From Halarcobacter sp. (GTDB lineage: Bacteria; Campylobacterota; Campylobacteria; Campylobacterales; Arcobacteraceae), in NCBI GenBank assembly GCA_030145305.1, contig JAQYVX010000004.1, positions 62,001 to 126,000 on the forward strand: 64,000 nt of DNA. The letters run 5' to 3'. Of this stretch, positions 56,597 through 64,000 are shown piece by piece. The translations under genes and the position numbers were made by a program. Within the stretch, counting starts at the first letter, position 1; each line of letters opens with the position of its first letter. The notes under the pieces are model-generated. The model was not told where the DNA came from, did not search any database, and saw only the letters and a list, made by a program, of their open reading frames with translations.

Positions 56597-59137
56597 GTGA
56601 AAAAAGCGTTTTTAGATCAACTATTCTTAGGCTTTATACTTCTAATGGGTGTGGTAACTTTTGTTGCAACAGTTTCAGATGAAATGGCAAATAGAAATAA
56701 AATTTTTGATTTAAAACAATTGACATTAAAAACTGCTCAAGCAATGGCTAGATCATATGAAAATAATATGGATATGTGTTATGGAAAAACTATTGCAGAA
56801 AATATTTTAAAAGAATCCTCTTTAGGAAAAGAAATACTTAAACTAAAAGAAAACTCACAAATCACTTTTTCTTATGACTATTATGACCTTACTCCCACAA
56901 AAAAAGATGGCTCTGTAGGTGATGGACAACCTGATACTGTAATAGTAACAATAACTGGATATAAACAAGATACTTTTTGGTACCGTTTTTTTGATAAAGA
57001 TTCATTTACCATAGGAAAAATAACTGCACAAGAAAAAGTTGATACACCCAAAGATGTTACTATCCGCTATGGAGAAAGACCAACGGCTGGATACCAAAAT
57101 ATTATGGGTACATATCAACTTGATAATAATAATTGTGTAACAAATATGAGAACATATATGGCTAATTCTAAAGATTGGACAAAGTGGGAACAATTAACAG
57201 ATCCTAAAGATGTACATAGTCCAAGGATTCCTATTGCAGATGGAATAGAAAGCCCTCCTACTTATATTTTTTCAGTAGCTGATGGAAATAGACAATTTAA
57301 GAATCCAGATGACAATGCACCCATTAAATTAGAATCACCTCACTGTTTTAATGATGGAAGTTATCCAAAAATCACAATTAATAATATCACAAAACAAGCA
57401 AAAGTAGGTGATGCTAGCTCAGCAAATGTATTCTTTGAGCATGATGAATTAAATGCAGATAAACACAATCATTTCCATATTATTCCACAAACTATTCTTA
57501 GCGATTATAAGAATTATAAGAATAAAATATATAATGCAAATGGAAATGAAAAAGATAAATATGAAGCTTTCTTAACTTACTGTAAAGGTGTAAATACAGA
57601 CTTAAATCCTAACAACGATATTGGATTTGGATATGAGTCTTCTTGTACAGAAGATCCCCATAATGAGTACCATTATGCACTAGAAGACTTAGATGCAAGA
57701 GAAAGTGACTTTGACTTTACTGATATGATATTAGATACTACAAGATTAGTAAAAGAAAACTCAGCAGACGATTATAGTGTTGGCAAGGATCATAAAATTA
57801 TTTTTGATTCAGGATATTGTGAAAACCGAACAAATATTCCTCCTACAGTGGTACTAAGCGGGTGTCCAATTACGATACAAGAAGACACTAGTACTAATGC
57901 CATATCTTGGATTGCAAATGATACAGATGGAACTATTGTATCAAAAGAAGTTAGTACAAACCTTGGCTCTGCAATAATAAATATAAATGGAACTATTACA
58001 TATACCCCAGATAGAAATGAATATGGAAAAGATATGATAACAATGGTTGTAAAAGATAATGATGGTGCCCTAGGAAGTGGAGAATGTGAAGTAACTATTA
58101 TTGAAGTTAATGATGCACCAACTATAACAGGCACTTCTTTAACATTTATTGCAATAAATCAATTATACAACTTTGAGCCAATAGCTGAAGATGTAGATGG
58201 AGATGTTTTAACTTTTTCAATAAAGAATAAACCAAAGTGGGCCTTATTTGATTCAAACACAGGTCAATTAACTGGAACTCCCACTTCTTCAGATTCTGGT
58301 CTTTATGAAAATATTCTTATATCAGTATCAGATGGAAGAGGAGGAGTAGCTTCTCTTCCTGCTTTTACTATTGAAGTTGAAGATGGAAATGAAGGTCCTA
58401 AAAAAGGAGATGATATCCCAGATGGTACTATTCAAGAAGGAAAACAATTTTTATATAATGCTGCCCCACATTTTAGTGATGGAGATGGAGATACTTTAAT
58501 ATATTCTATTACTGCAAAATTAAACGGTTCATATATAAACTGGTTTACAATATCAGCAAACGGTTTTATTAATTCCATAAAAATACCTAAGGGATATGTT
58601 GGAAAAGTTATTGAAGTTACTGTAAAAGTAAGTGATGGAAAAGAGAGTATAAGAGATACTTTTTATTTAACAATAACTAACGCAACAGATTTCCAAATTG
58701 TATTTCACACTTTTGACAAAGATATTCAAGGATGGAAAGAATTAAATAGCACAGTAAGTTGGAAGAGATATAAGAAAGATGGCAAATTAAAAATTAAAGC
58801 AAAGAAAACAAAAACAAGTGCCCAAGCTTATCAAGAGTTTAATTTTGGACCTTCTTTTGCTAATAAAAAACTAAAAATAGAATTCGATTTATATTATTCT
58901 GGAGGCTGGGATTCAAACGGGAACTCACAAGATTTTTTTGCAGTTGCACAAGGTACAAAAATTATAGAAGGTTGGAATTCCTATAAAAATAAAAATAATA
59001 CTGATGGTCCTATTCACTTTGATATAAAGACTGCTTCTACAGATGGCAATGGGAAAATTTTATTACAATTTGTGATATTTGTTACAGATACAAAAGAAAC
59101 CATTTATATTGATAATGTAAAAATATCATTACAGTAA
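56597..59137 (+). CDS. Large TadG-like surface protein with Ig/cadherin-type repeats
   Basis: An 846-residue protein starting at a GTG. It has one N-terminal membrane helix (about 8-25, LFLGFILLMGVVTFVATV), then a TadE/TadG-like stalk. Residues 170-400 are Cys-containing and unrecognised. Beta-sandwich repeats span about 410-690, with VNDAPTITG and DVDGDVLTFSI of cadherin/He_PIG type and acidic DxDGD calcium motifs. A final jelly-roll-like domain (695-846, FDKDIQGWKEL) resembles carbohydrate-binding modules. It is probably a minor pilin or adhesin displayed by the Tad system; binding target unknown. Confidence 0.65.
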   Translation: MKKAFLDQLFLGFILLMGVVTFVATVSDEMANRNKIFDLKQLTLKTAQAMARSYENNMDMCYGKTIAENILKESSLGKEILKLKENSQITFSYDYYDLTPTKKDGSVGDGQPDTVIVTITGYKQDTFWYRFFDKDSFTIGKITAQEKVDTPKDVTIRYGERPTAGYQNIMGTYQLDNNNCVTNMRTYMANSKDWTKWEQLTDPKDVHSPRIPIADGIESPPTYIFSVADGNRQFKNPDDNAPIKLESPHCFNDGSYPKITINNITKQAKVGDASSANVFFEHDELNADKHNHFHIIPQTILSDYKNYKNKIYNANGNEKDKYEAFLTYCKGVNTDLNPNNDIGFGYESSCTEDPHNEYHYALEDLDARESDFDFTDMILDTTRLVKENSADDYSVGKDHKIIFDSGYCENRTNIPPTVVLSGCPITIQEDTSTNAISWIANDTDGTIVSKEVSTNLGSAIININGTITYTPDRNEYGKDMITMVVKDNDGALGSGECEVTIIEVNDAPTITGTSLTFIAINQLYNFEPIAEDVDGDVLTFSIKNKPKWALFDSNTGQLTGTPTSSDSGLYENILISVSDGRGGVASLPAFTIEVEDGNEGPKKGDDIPDGTIQEGKQFLYNAAPHFSDGDGDTLIYSITAKLNGSYINWFTISANGFINSIKIPKGYVGKVIEVTVKVSDGKESIRDTFYLTITNATDFQIVFHTFDKDIQGWKELNSTVSWKRYKKDGKLKIKAKKTKTSAQAYQEFNFGPSFANKKLKIEFDLYYSGGWDSNGNSQDFFAVAQGTKIIEGWNSYKNKNNTDGPIHFDIKTASTDGNGKILLQFVIFVTDTKETIYIDNVKISLQ

Positions 59138-59154
59138 AAAATTAAGGCTAAACA

Positions 59155-60750
59155 ATGGATTATAAAAGTTATCAAGAATATTCCGATGTCCAAGGGGCAT
59201 TAGATATTAGAAAAGAAAATGTAATTGAGATTTTACAATTATTTGTACTAATATCAAATGTTCAAAAACTAACCTTCATGAAATATGATTTTAAATACAA
59301 TAACTTTACTTATGGTTTTACAATTGATGGCTATAATATTATTCAAGATGATATAAATTTTATTAATAATAAATATTCAATTATTCTAAAAGATGGTGAT
59401 GTAATTTTTGGTAAAATTACTTTTAATAGAAGGATTTGGTATCGGGCTGTCTTAAAAGAGCTATTAAAAAAATCGAAAATTGCCTTAAGAAAAATCTTTG
59501 AAATAGAAAAAGATCTTTTATCACAAAATACTCCACTTAATATATTTATTATTACGGATAAAAATACAATCAAATTTGCTAATAAACTGCAAACAAATCT
59601 AGATATTTTATTAAATGCAGATATTTCTGTAATACATGATATTAGAAAAGTATTAGATAAACTTAATCAAAAAAACTCTAAAAATATAATCATCTATACA
59701 GTTCAAAAAAGTGACTTAATCCGTGATGATGAAGAGTTATTATCAACTTTTAATGAGTTTGTAATAGTAATTGGACCAAATGACCACAACCTTTCACTTA
59801 CCTGTGGAAAATTAAATATTGAAAATTATGTATCAATAGATGAATTTTCTCCTGAAAATATAAAAAATATTATTTTAGAAACAAAACATAAATTAATTAA
59901 TAAAAACAAATTTGATAATAAAATAATATCAATCACAGGAGTTTCAGGTGGGATTGGAGTTACTACTATTTCTTTGAATACAGCAGATTTAATTGCAAAA
60001 AATAATCCTAATAAAAATGTTCTTTATGTTGACTTATCCACAACTAAAGCTATTAGTAATCTTTTTTTATCACAAAATCCTATTCCAAATTATACAATAA
60101 TTGATTTAGTAAACTTTGGAGATTTTAATATTGAAAAGAATCTCGAAATAGGCTTAGTAAAAGTTAGAGAAAATTTTTATTCTATAAATGGTATTCAAAA
60201 ACATATTGATAAAGATTTAATTGAAAAAGATAATTTTATTGAAAAATTATTAGATTACTTATTAAAAGCAAGTGAAAGCTTCAATTATATTATTATAGAC
60301 ACAGGGAAAGCAGACGCTTCAAGTATGAAAAGTACTATTTATGATTTAGTAAATGAAATCTGGGTATTAACAGAAATGACTCTTCCTCATGTCTCAAAGC
60401 TAAAGACTTTTTACTCTTTAATGAAAAGAGCTGGATTAAAAGATAAGGTTACTTTTATAGTAAATAGAGTGAACTCTTTAAATGAAATTTCATCTTCTGA
60501 TTTAGATTCAATTATGAATACAAGTTCAAAAGAAGACAAACTAAAATATTTAAAAATTCCAAATGATTATCATACTCTTGGCAAATGTTGGAATTACTGC
60601 GAACTTGCATCAGATGTTTCAAAAGATTCAATATTTGTAAAAACGATTCGAGAAATATTATTAGAAAAAGAGTTTATAGAAAGAGAAAAATCAAAATCAA
60701 AAGTTAAGAAAAAAAGTATGTTTTCTTTTTTAAATAAGGAAGAAAATTGA
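59155..60750 (+). CDS. tadZ: TadZ/CpaE-like ParA-fold pilus localisation protein
   Basis: A 531-residue cytoplasmic protein. The N-terminal 250 residues include a receiver-like region (about 130-245). The C-terminal ParA/MinD-like domain begins near 257 with ISITGVSGGIGVTTISLN, where both signature lysines of the deviant Walker A (KGGxGKT) are replaced (Ser and Val). VLYVDLS and IIIDTGKAD fit the rest of the fold. TadZ places the Tad machine at the cell pole. Loss of the Lys suggests weak or no ATP hydrolysis. It overlaps tadA by 4 bases. Confidence 0.8.
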   Translation: MDYKSYQEYSDVQGALDIRKENVIEILQLFVLISNVQKLTFMKYDFKYNNFTYGFTIDGYNIIQDDINFINNKYSIILKDGDVIFGKITFNRRIWYRAVLKELLKKSKIALRKIFEIEKDLLSQNTPLNIFIITDKNTIKFANKLQTNLDILLNADISVIHDIRKVLDKLNQKNSKNIIIYTVQKSDLIRDDEELLSTFNEFVIVIGPNDHNLSLTCGKLNIENYVSIDEFSPENIKNIILETKHKLINKNKFDNKIISITGVSGGIGVTTISLNTADLIAKNNPNKNVLYVDLSTTKAISNLFLSQNPIPNYTIIDLVNFGDFNIEKNLEIGLVKVRENFYSINGIQKHIDKDLIEKDNFIEKLLDYLLKASESFNYIIIDTGKADASSMKSTIYDLVNEIWVLTEMTLPHVSKLKTFYSLMKRAGLKDKVTFIVNRVNSLNEISSSDLDSIMNTSSKEDKLKYLKIPNDYHTLGKCWNYCELASDVSKDSIFVKTIREILLEKEFIEREKSKSKVKKKSMFSFLNKEEN

Positions 60751-62354
60751 AAAGTTTAAGAACTCTAATTTCTGAAGAAGAACAAAAAAAAGAGATAAAA
60801 AAACAATCTTTTGATTATAATGAAGAAGAAGAAAATAAAAATATTCTTATAGAAAAGATAACAAAAGAAAAAATTGAAAAAGTAAAAAGAAAATCTAAAG
60901 AAACAGGATTAGAATTTCCTAAAATATATTTAGATCAAAAATTACTTGAAATAGCTTATGATATAAATGATTCTTTTATGCTAAATCTTAAATCTGACAA
61001 AAAAATAACTAGAGAATCACTAGAAGAAGTTTTACCTGAATTCATTCTCTCTTTTAAGCAAGCTGCCCTCTTATCAAAAGATATTTTAGAGGATATAAAA
61101 GAATTCATTATTAATAATGTAATAGGATATGGCCCTATTACTGCATTATTTGATATTGCAAAAGATGGGTTAAATGATGTTATTGTAAATACAAAAGATT
61201 ATGTGGATATTATTTATAATGGAAAAACAGTACAAACTCCTTTTACTTTTAGAAGCGAAGATGAATTACGAAAAGTAATTGATAAAATGCTTGCTGAAAA
61301 TAATAGAAAAATTGATGAAGCTCATCCAATTATATCAAGTAAATTAAAAGATGGTTCTAGAGTTGAAGTGCAAATACCTCCTATTGCTGCAAATGAAGGT
61401 AGTTGTATTACAATAAGAAAATTTAATGATTTACCTCTTTTACTTGAATTTTTGATTGATTCAGGACAAATGGATTATAAAATGGCCTATTTCTTATTAA
61501 AAGTGGCCAAAGGAAAATGTAATCTTATTGTCTCAGGTGGTACATCAAGTGGTAAAACAACATTTTTAAATGCAATGACCAGATTTATTGATGATAATGA
61601 ACAACTTATGGTTATTGAAGATACAAAAGAAATGCAACCTCAAATGCCTTGTCATTCAATTAGATCTTATGAAGCTAGAATGGCAAATGAAGAAGGAAAA
61701 GGAGCTATTCCTTTAGAATATTTACTAAGATCAGCACTACGATCTAGCCCAAGAAGAATAATTGTTGGGGAGTGTAGAGGACAAGAGATTGTAGTAATGC
61801 TAAATGCCATGAATACAGGACATCCTGGTTCTATGACAACAGTGCATGCTGATAATACAAAAGAGGCTTTAGTAAGAATTGAGAATATGTATCTAGAAGC
61901 ACGTCCTAGTGCAAATATCAACTTTATTAGAGCACAAATTGTTTCTGCTGTTGATATTATCATTCAACTTGTGCGTTTTCCTGATGGTAGTAGAAAATTA
62001 ATCACTATTTCAGAAGTTGAAAGAAGAATTGAAGATAACTCAGTAATCTCTTTAAATAATATTTTTGAATTTAAAAGAGATACTAGTGATATGACAAAAA
62101 CAAAAGGAAAGTTTGAAGTAATTTCAACTCCGAGTAGAACTATCACTCAAATGAATATGTTTGGAGTAGATATAGATACTACTATCTTTAATAAAGAATT
62201 TGAAATGCCAAAATCAATGTTAATTGATGAATTGGAAAAAGATTTACCTAATAAAATGTGTGGCTGGCAAGATGAATTTATTGATATATTTTTACATCAA
62301 GACCCACAAATATTTCATAAATGGCCACATTTTCAAAAAATAGAAAGAGATTAA
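60747..62354 (+). CDS. tadA: Tad pilus assembly ATPase TadA/CpaF
   Basis: A 535-residue secretion ATPase that powers pilus extension and, in Tad systems, retraction. It starts at a TTG overlapping the tadZ stop. It has an N-terminal domain with NNVIGYGPITALF, Walker A GGTSSGKTTF (about 264-273), the Asp box VIEDTKEM, Walker B RIIVGECRGQE (about 337) and the His box TGHPGSMTTVHADN. The C-terminal about 60 residues (from FEVISTPSRT) extend beyond a minimal CpaF. tadB follows after 5 bases. Confidence 0.95.
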   Translation: MKSLRTLISEEEQKKEIKKQSFDYNEEEENKNILIEKITKEKIEKVKRKSKETGLEFPKIYLDQKLLEIAYDINDSFMLNLKSDKKITRESLEEVLPEFILSFKQAALLSKDILEDIKEFIINNVIGYGPITALFDIAKDGLNDVIVNTKDYVDIIYNGKTVQTPFTFRSEDELRKVIDKMLAENNRKIDEAHPIISSKLKDGSRVEVQIPPIAANEGSCITIRKFNDLPLLLEFLIDSGQMDYKMAYFLLKVAKGKCNLIVSGGTSSGKTTFLNAMTRFIDDNEQLMVIEDTKEMQPQMPCHSIRSYEARMANEEGKGAIPLEYLLRSALRSSPRRIIVGECRGQEIVVMLNAMNTGHPGSMTTVHADNTKEALVRIENMYLEARPSANINFIRAQIVSAVDIIIQLVRFPDGSRKLITISEVERRIEDNSVISLNNIFEFKRDTSDMTKTKGKFEVISTPSRTITQMNMFGVDIDTTIFNKEFEMPKSMLIDELEKDLPNKMCGWQDEFIDIFLHQDPQIFHKWPHFQKIERD

Positions 62355-62359
62355 TAAGA

Positions 62360-63292
62360 ATGAATAATTATTTCATAGTTTTAGTTATTATAATACCTAT
62401 TTTATTCATACTCTTAGCTGTAATGTTATATAACTTTTCTCTAAATTATAATCGCCAACATAGAATTATTAATGAATTATCAAAAGATAAAAATGAAATT
62501 TTAGATGAAAATAAAAAAAGAAGTAGTTTTTCAAAAAAAGAAAGAAATTGGTTAGGTAAAAAATTGTCTTATGCAGGATACCAAACAGCATATTCAGAAA
62601 TAGCTTTTATATTAATTTCAATAGCTTTTGGTTTTATAAGTGCCTCATTTATTAACTTTGCGATTCCTAATCCTATGGTATTTATCATAAGTTGGATGAT
62701 ATTTTCATTCTTCCCCTTACTTGTATTAAAAAAACTTATTGATAATAGACAAGAAGAGTTTAATTTTGCTCTAAAAGTTATCATTGATAAAGTTACAAGT
62801 ATGATGAAAAGTGGTGTAGGTTTTGAACAAGCCTTACAAAAATCTGTTATTACCTCAAAGTCAAAATTTACTAAAGATACTTTTAATATTTATTTGATTG
62901 AAAAAGATATTATAGGTGAAGATAAAGCCTTTCAAAAAATGTTCAAATTAGTTGAATCAAAAGAGCTTAGAATTTTTTACTTAACAATCTCAATAGGTAG
63001 ACAATCAGGTGGAAAATTTTCAAATACTCTAGATAAACTTAGAAAAACACTTCATGACCAAGGTGAAATTAAACAAGAAATAACAGCTTCTACAAAAGAA
63101 GTACAAGTAGGAAGTTATATGATTATAGCCTTAGTGCTATTCATTTATAAAATGATGGATAGCTCACTTAATGGAGTACTTGATGAACATTTTTTTGGAA
63201 CCAGTGAAGGTCAAATTCAAATGTTTTTTATAGCTGCATGGGTATCTTTTGGACTTTTTATAAATAATTTATTAACAAAAGTAAAAGCATAA
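62360..63292 (+). CDS. tadB: Tad inner-membrane platform protein TadB
   Basis: A 310-residue T2SSF-family protein of the pilus platform. I chose the ATG at 62360, 5 bases after the tadA stop; the longer frame from 62321 lies inside tadA. There is a first helix at about 4-24, a cytoplasmic loop, helices near 75-110, the T2SSF domain with DKVTSMMKSGVGFEQALQK, and C-terminal helices. It works as a pair with TadC. Confidence 0.88.
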   Translation: MNNYFIVLVIIIPILFILLAVMLYNFSLNYNRQHRIINELSKDKNEILDENKKRSSFSKKERNWLGKKLSYAGYQTAYSEIAFILISIAFGFISASFINFAIPNPMVFIISWMIFSFFPLLVLKKLIDNRQEEFNFALKVIIDKVTSMMKSGVGFEQALQKSVITSKSKFTKDTFNIYLIEKDIIGEDKAFQKMFKLVESKELRIFYLTISIGRQSGGKFSNTLDKLRKTLHDQGEIKQEITASTKEVQVGSYMIIALVLFIYKMMDSSLNGVLDEHFFGTSEGQIQMFFIAAWVSFGLFINNLLTKVKA

Positions 63293-63294
63293 CA

Positions 63295-64000
63295 ATGAAC
63301 TTATTATATTTCTCTCCAATTTTTATTGTAATTATTGTAATCATTGTATGGTATTTTTATGATTCTAAAAATCAAAAAAAACAAATTGTTATGCTTTCAA
63401 AATTGGATCCCCTTGCAATTATAGACCAACAAAAAGAAATGAAAAAGAATGATGAAGATAATTCAAACGATCTTTATTTTAAATTAATTCAAGCAGGACT
63501 TACTAAAAAAGAATACAATGAAGGTAAATTAGTTGTTGCCTTAATTGGAATAATAGTTGCTGTTGCCTTCCCAGCTTTATTTAGCCCTAATATAGGAATT
63601 ATTGGAATAGTAGTTGGTATTTTATTGATAATCTTTGGTGGCAAATTATACATATATATTTCAAAAACAGAACGTGTTGAAAAAATAAATGCTGATTTAG
63701 GTACTTTTTTAGATTTAATTAATGTAATACTAGAAGCAGGAGGAGGCTTGAAAAATGCCTTTTTTACCGTTTCAACCAGAGCAAATGGAATTTTAAATGA
63801 AGAATTACTAAAAGAAATTGCTATTTTAGAATATGAAATGACAAATTACTCTACTAAAAAAGCATACGAAAATTTGAAGAAAAGAGTTGACTCTGATGAT
63901 GTTGGAAAAATTGTAGATTTTTTAATACTTAGTGAAGAAGCAGGTATTGGAGTTAAAAATATTTTTTCAACACAATCTGATGAAATGAGACAAGAAAAGT
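63295..64000 (+). CDS. tadC: Tad inner-membrane platform protein TadC, 3' end outside window
   Basis: The frame opens at the ATG at 63295, directly after tadB, and runs to the window edge without a stop (about 235 codons). It has a first helix (FSPIFIVIIVIIVWYF), a loop with YFKLIQAGLTKKEY, two helices near 80-120, and the T2SSF core FLDLINVILEAGGGLKNAF. This matches TadC. Later Tad genes (secretin RcpA/CpaC, RcpC/CpaB, TadD) are not in this window. Confidence 0.87.
   Translation, partial: MNLLYFSPIFIVIIVIIVWYFYDSKNQKKQIVMLSKLDPLAIIDQQKEMKKNDEDNSNDLYFKLIQAGLTKKEYNEGKLVVALIGIIVAVAFPALFSPNIGIIGIVVGILLIIFGGKLYIYISKTERVEKINADLGTFLDLINVILEAGGGLKNAFFTVSTRANGILNEELLKEIAILEYEMTNYSTKKAYENLKKRVDSDDVGKIVDFLILSEEAGIGVKNIFSTQSDEMRQEK

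Noticed and set aside
62321-62359. tadB start inside tadA
   Set aside because: The ATG at 62360 directly follows the tadA stop and gives the expected short N-terminus before the first helix.

Overview
The window is very AT-rich. It has short intergenic gaps, extended -10 promoters (TGnTAnAAT) without a visible -35, a Campylobacter-type gene repertoire (cbb3 oxidase ccoNOQP, frdCAB order, MOMP-like porins, aspA/dcuA/dcuB) and frequent TTG starts. Together these point to the Campylobacterota, most likely an Arcobacter-type (Arcobacteraceae) chromosome. I see no rRNA, tRNA, IS element, prophage or CRISPR array. No gene-free gap exceeds 300 bases; the largest are 959-1220, 23969-24219, 29250-29483 and 25546-25754, and each is described as a promoter or terminator region.

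Layout. 1-5.5 kb: plsY (cut by the window edge), folB, two paralogous porins, a monohaem cytochrome and prfB. 5.6-12.9 kb (minus): a cbb3 oxidase operon, ccoN-ccoO-ccoQ-ccoP, then a DUF4006-like protein, an unlisted 30-residue membrane peptide, a TPM-like protein, a FixH-like protein and addB. 13.0-17.2 kb (minus): uvrD-truB-ispE-smpB. 17.3-19.8 kb: a LysR regulator and a GNAT/carbon-nitrogen hydrolase fusion. 19.9-24.0 kb (minus): trxB-dapB-purF-radical SAM gene.

24.2-40.7 kb is a metabolic island for anaerobic use of asparagine, aspartate and fumarate: an AGCS amino-acid symporter, frdCAB, aspA-dcuA, a secreted asparaginase, two paralogous histidine kinase/response regulator pairs facing each other tail to tail, and dcuB. 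The frdC, aspA and dcuB promoters share a TCA-N8-(T/A)CA direct repeat (11-bp period) at exactly the same distance from the -10 box. A related repeat lies in front of ccoN. I propose that an OmpR-type regulator, perhaps one of the two encoded here, reads this site.

40.8-55.7 kb: trxA, alaS, maf and an envelope-modification region. The latter holds an NlpC/P60 lipoprotein, a two-gene spermidine-synthase-like membrane protein with a degenerate active site, two membrane-anchored sulfatase-fold transferases (EptA-like and LTA-synthase-like), a GtrA protein, a UDP-galactopyranose-mutase-like flavoprotein and a polytopic protein that may be a GT-C glycosyltransferase. 55.7-64.0 kb: a Tad pilus locus (flp, a leaderless flp-like gene missed by length cut-offs, the prepilin peptidase, a large TadG-like Ig-domain surface protein, tadZ, tadA, tadB and the first part of tadC) that runs off the window end.
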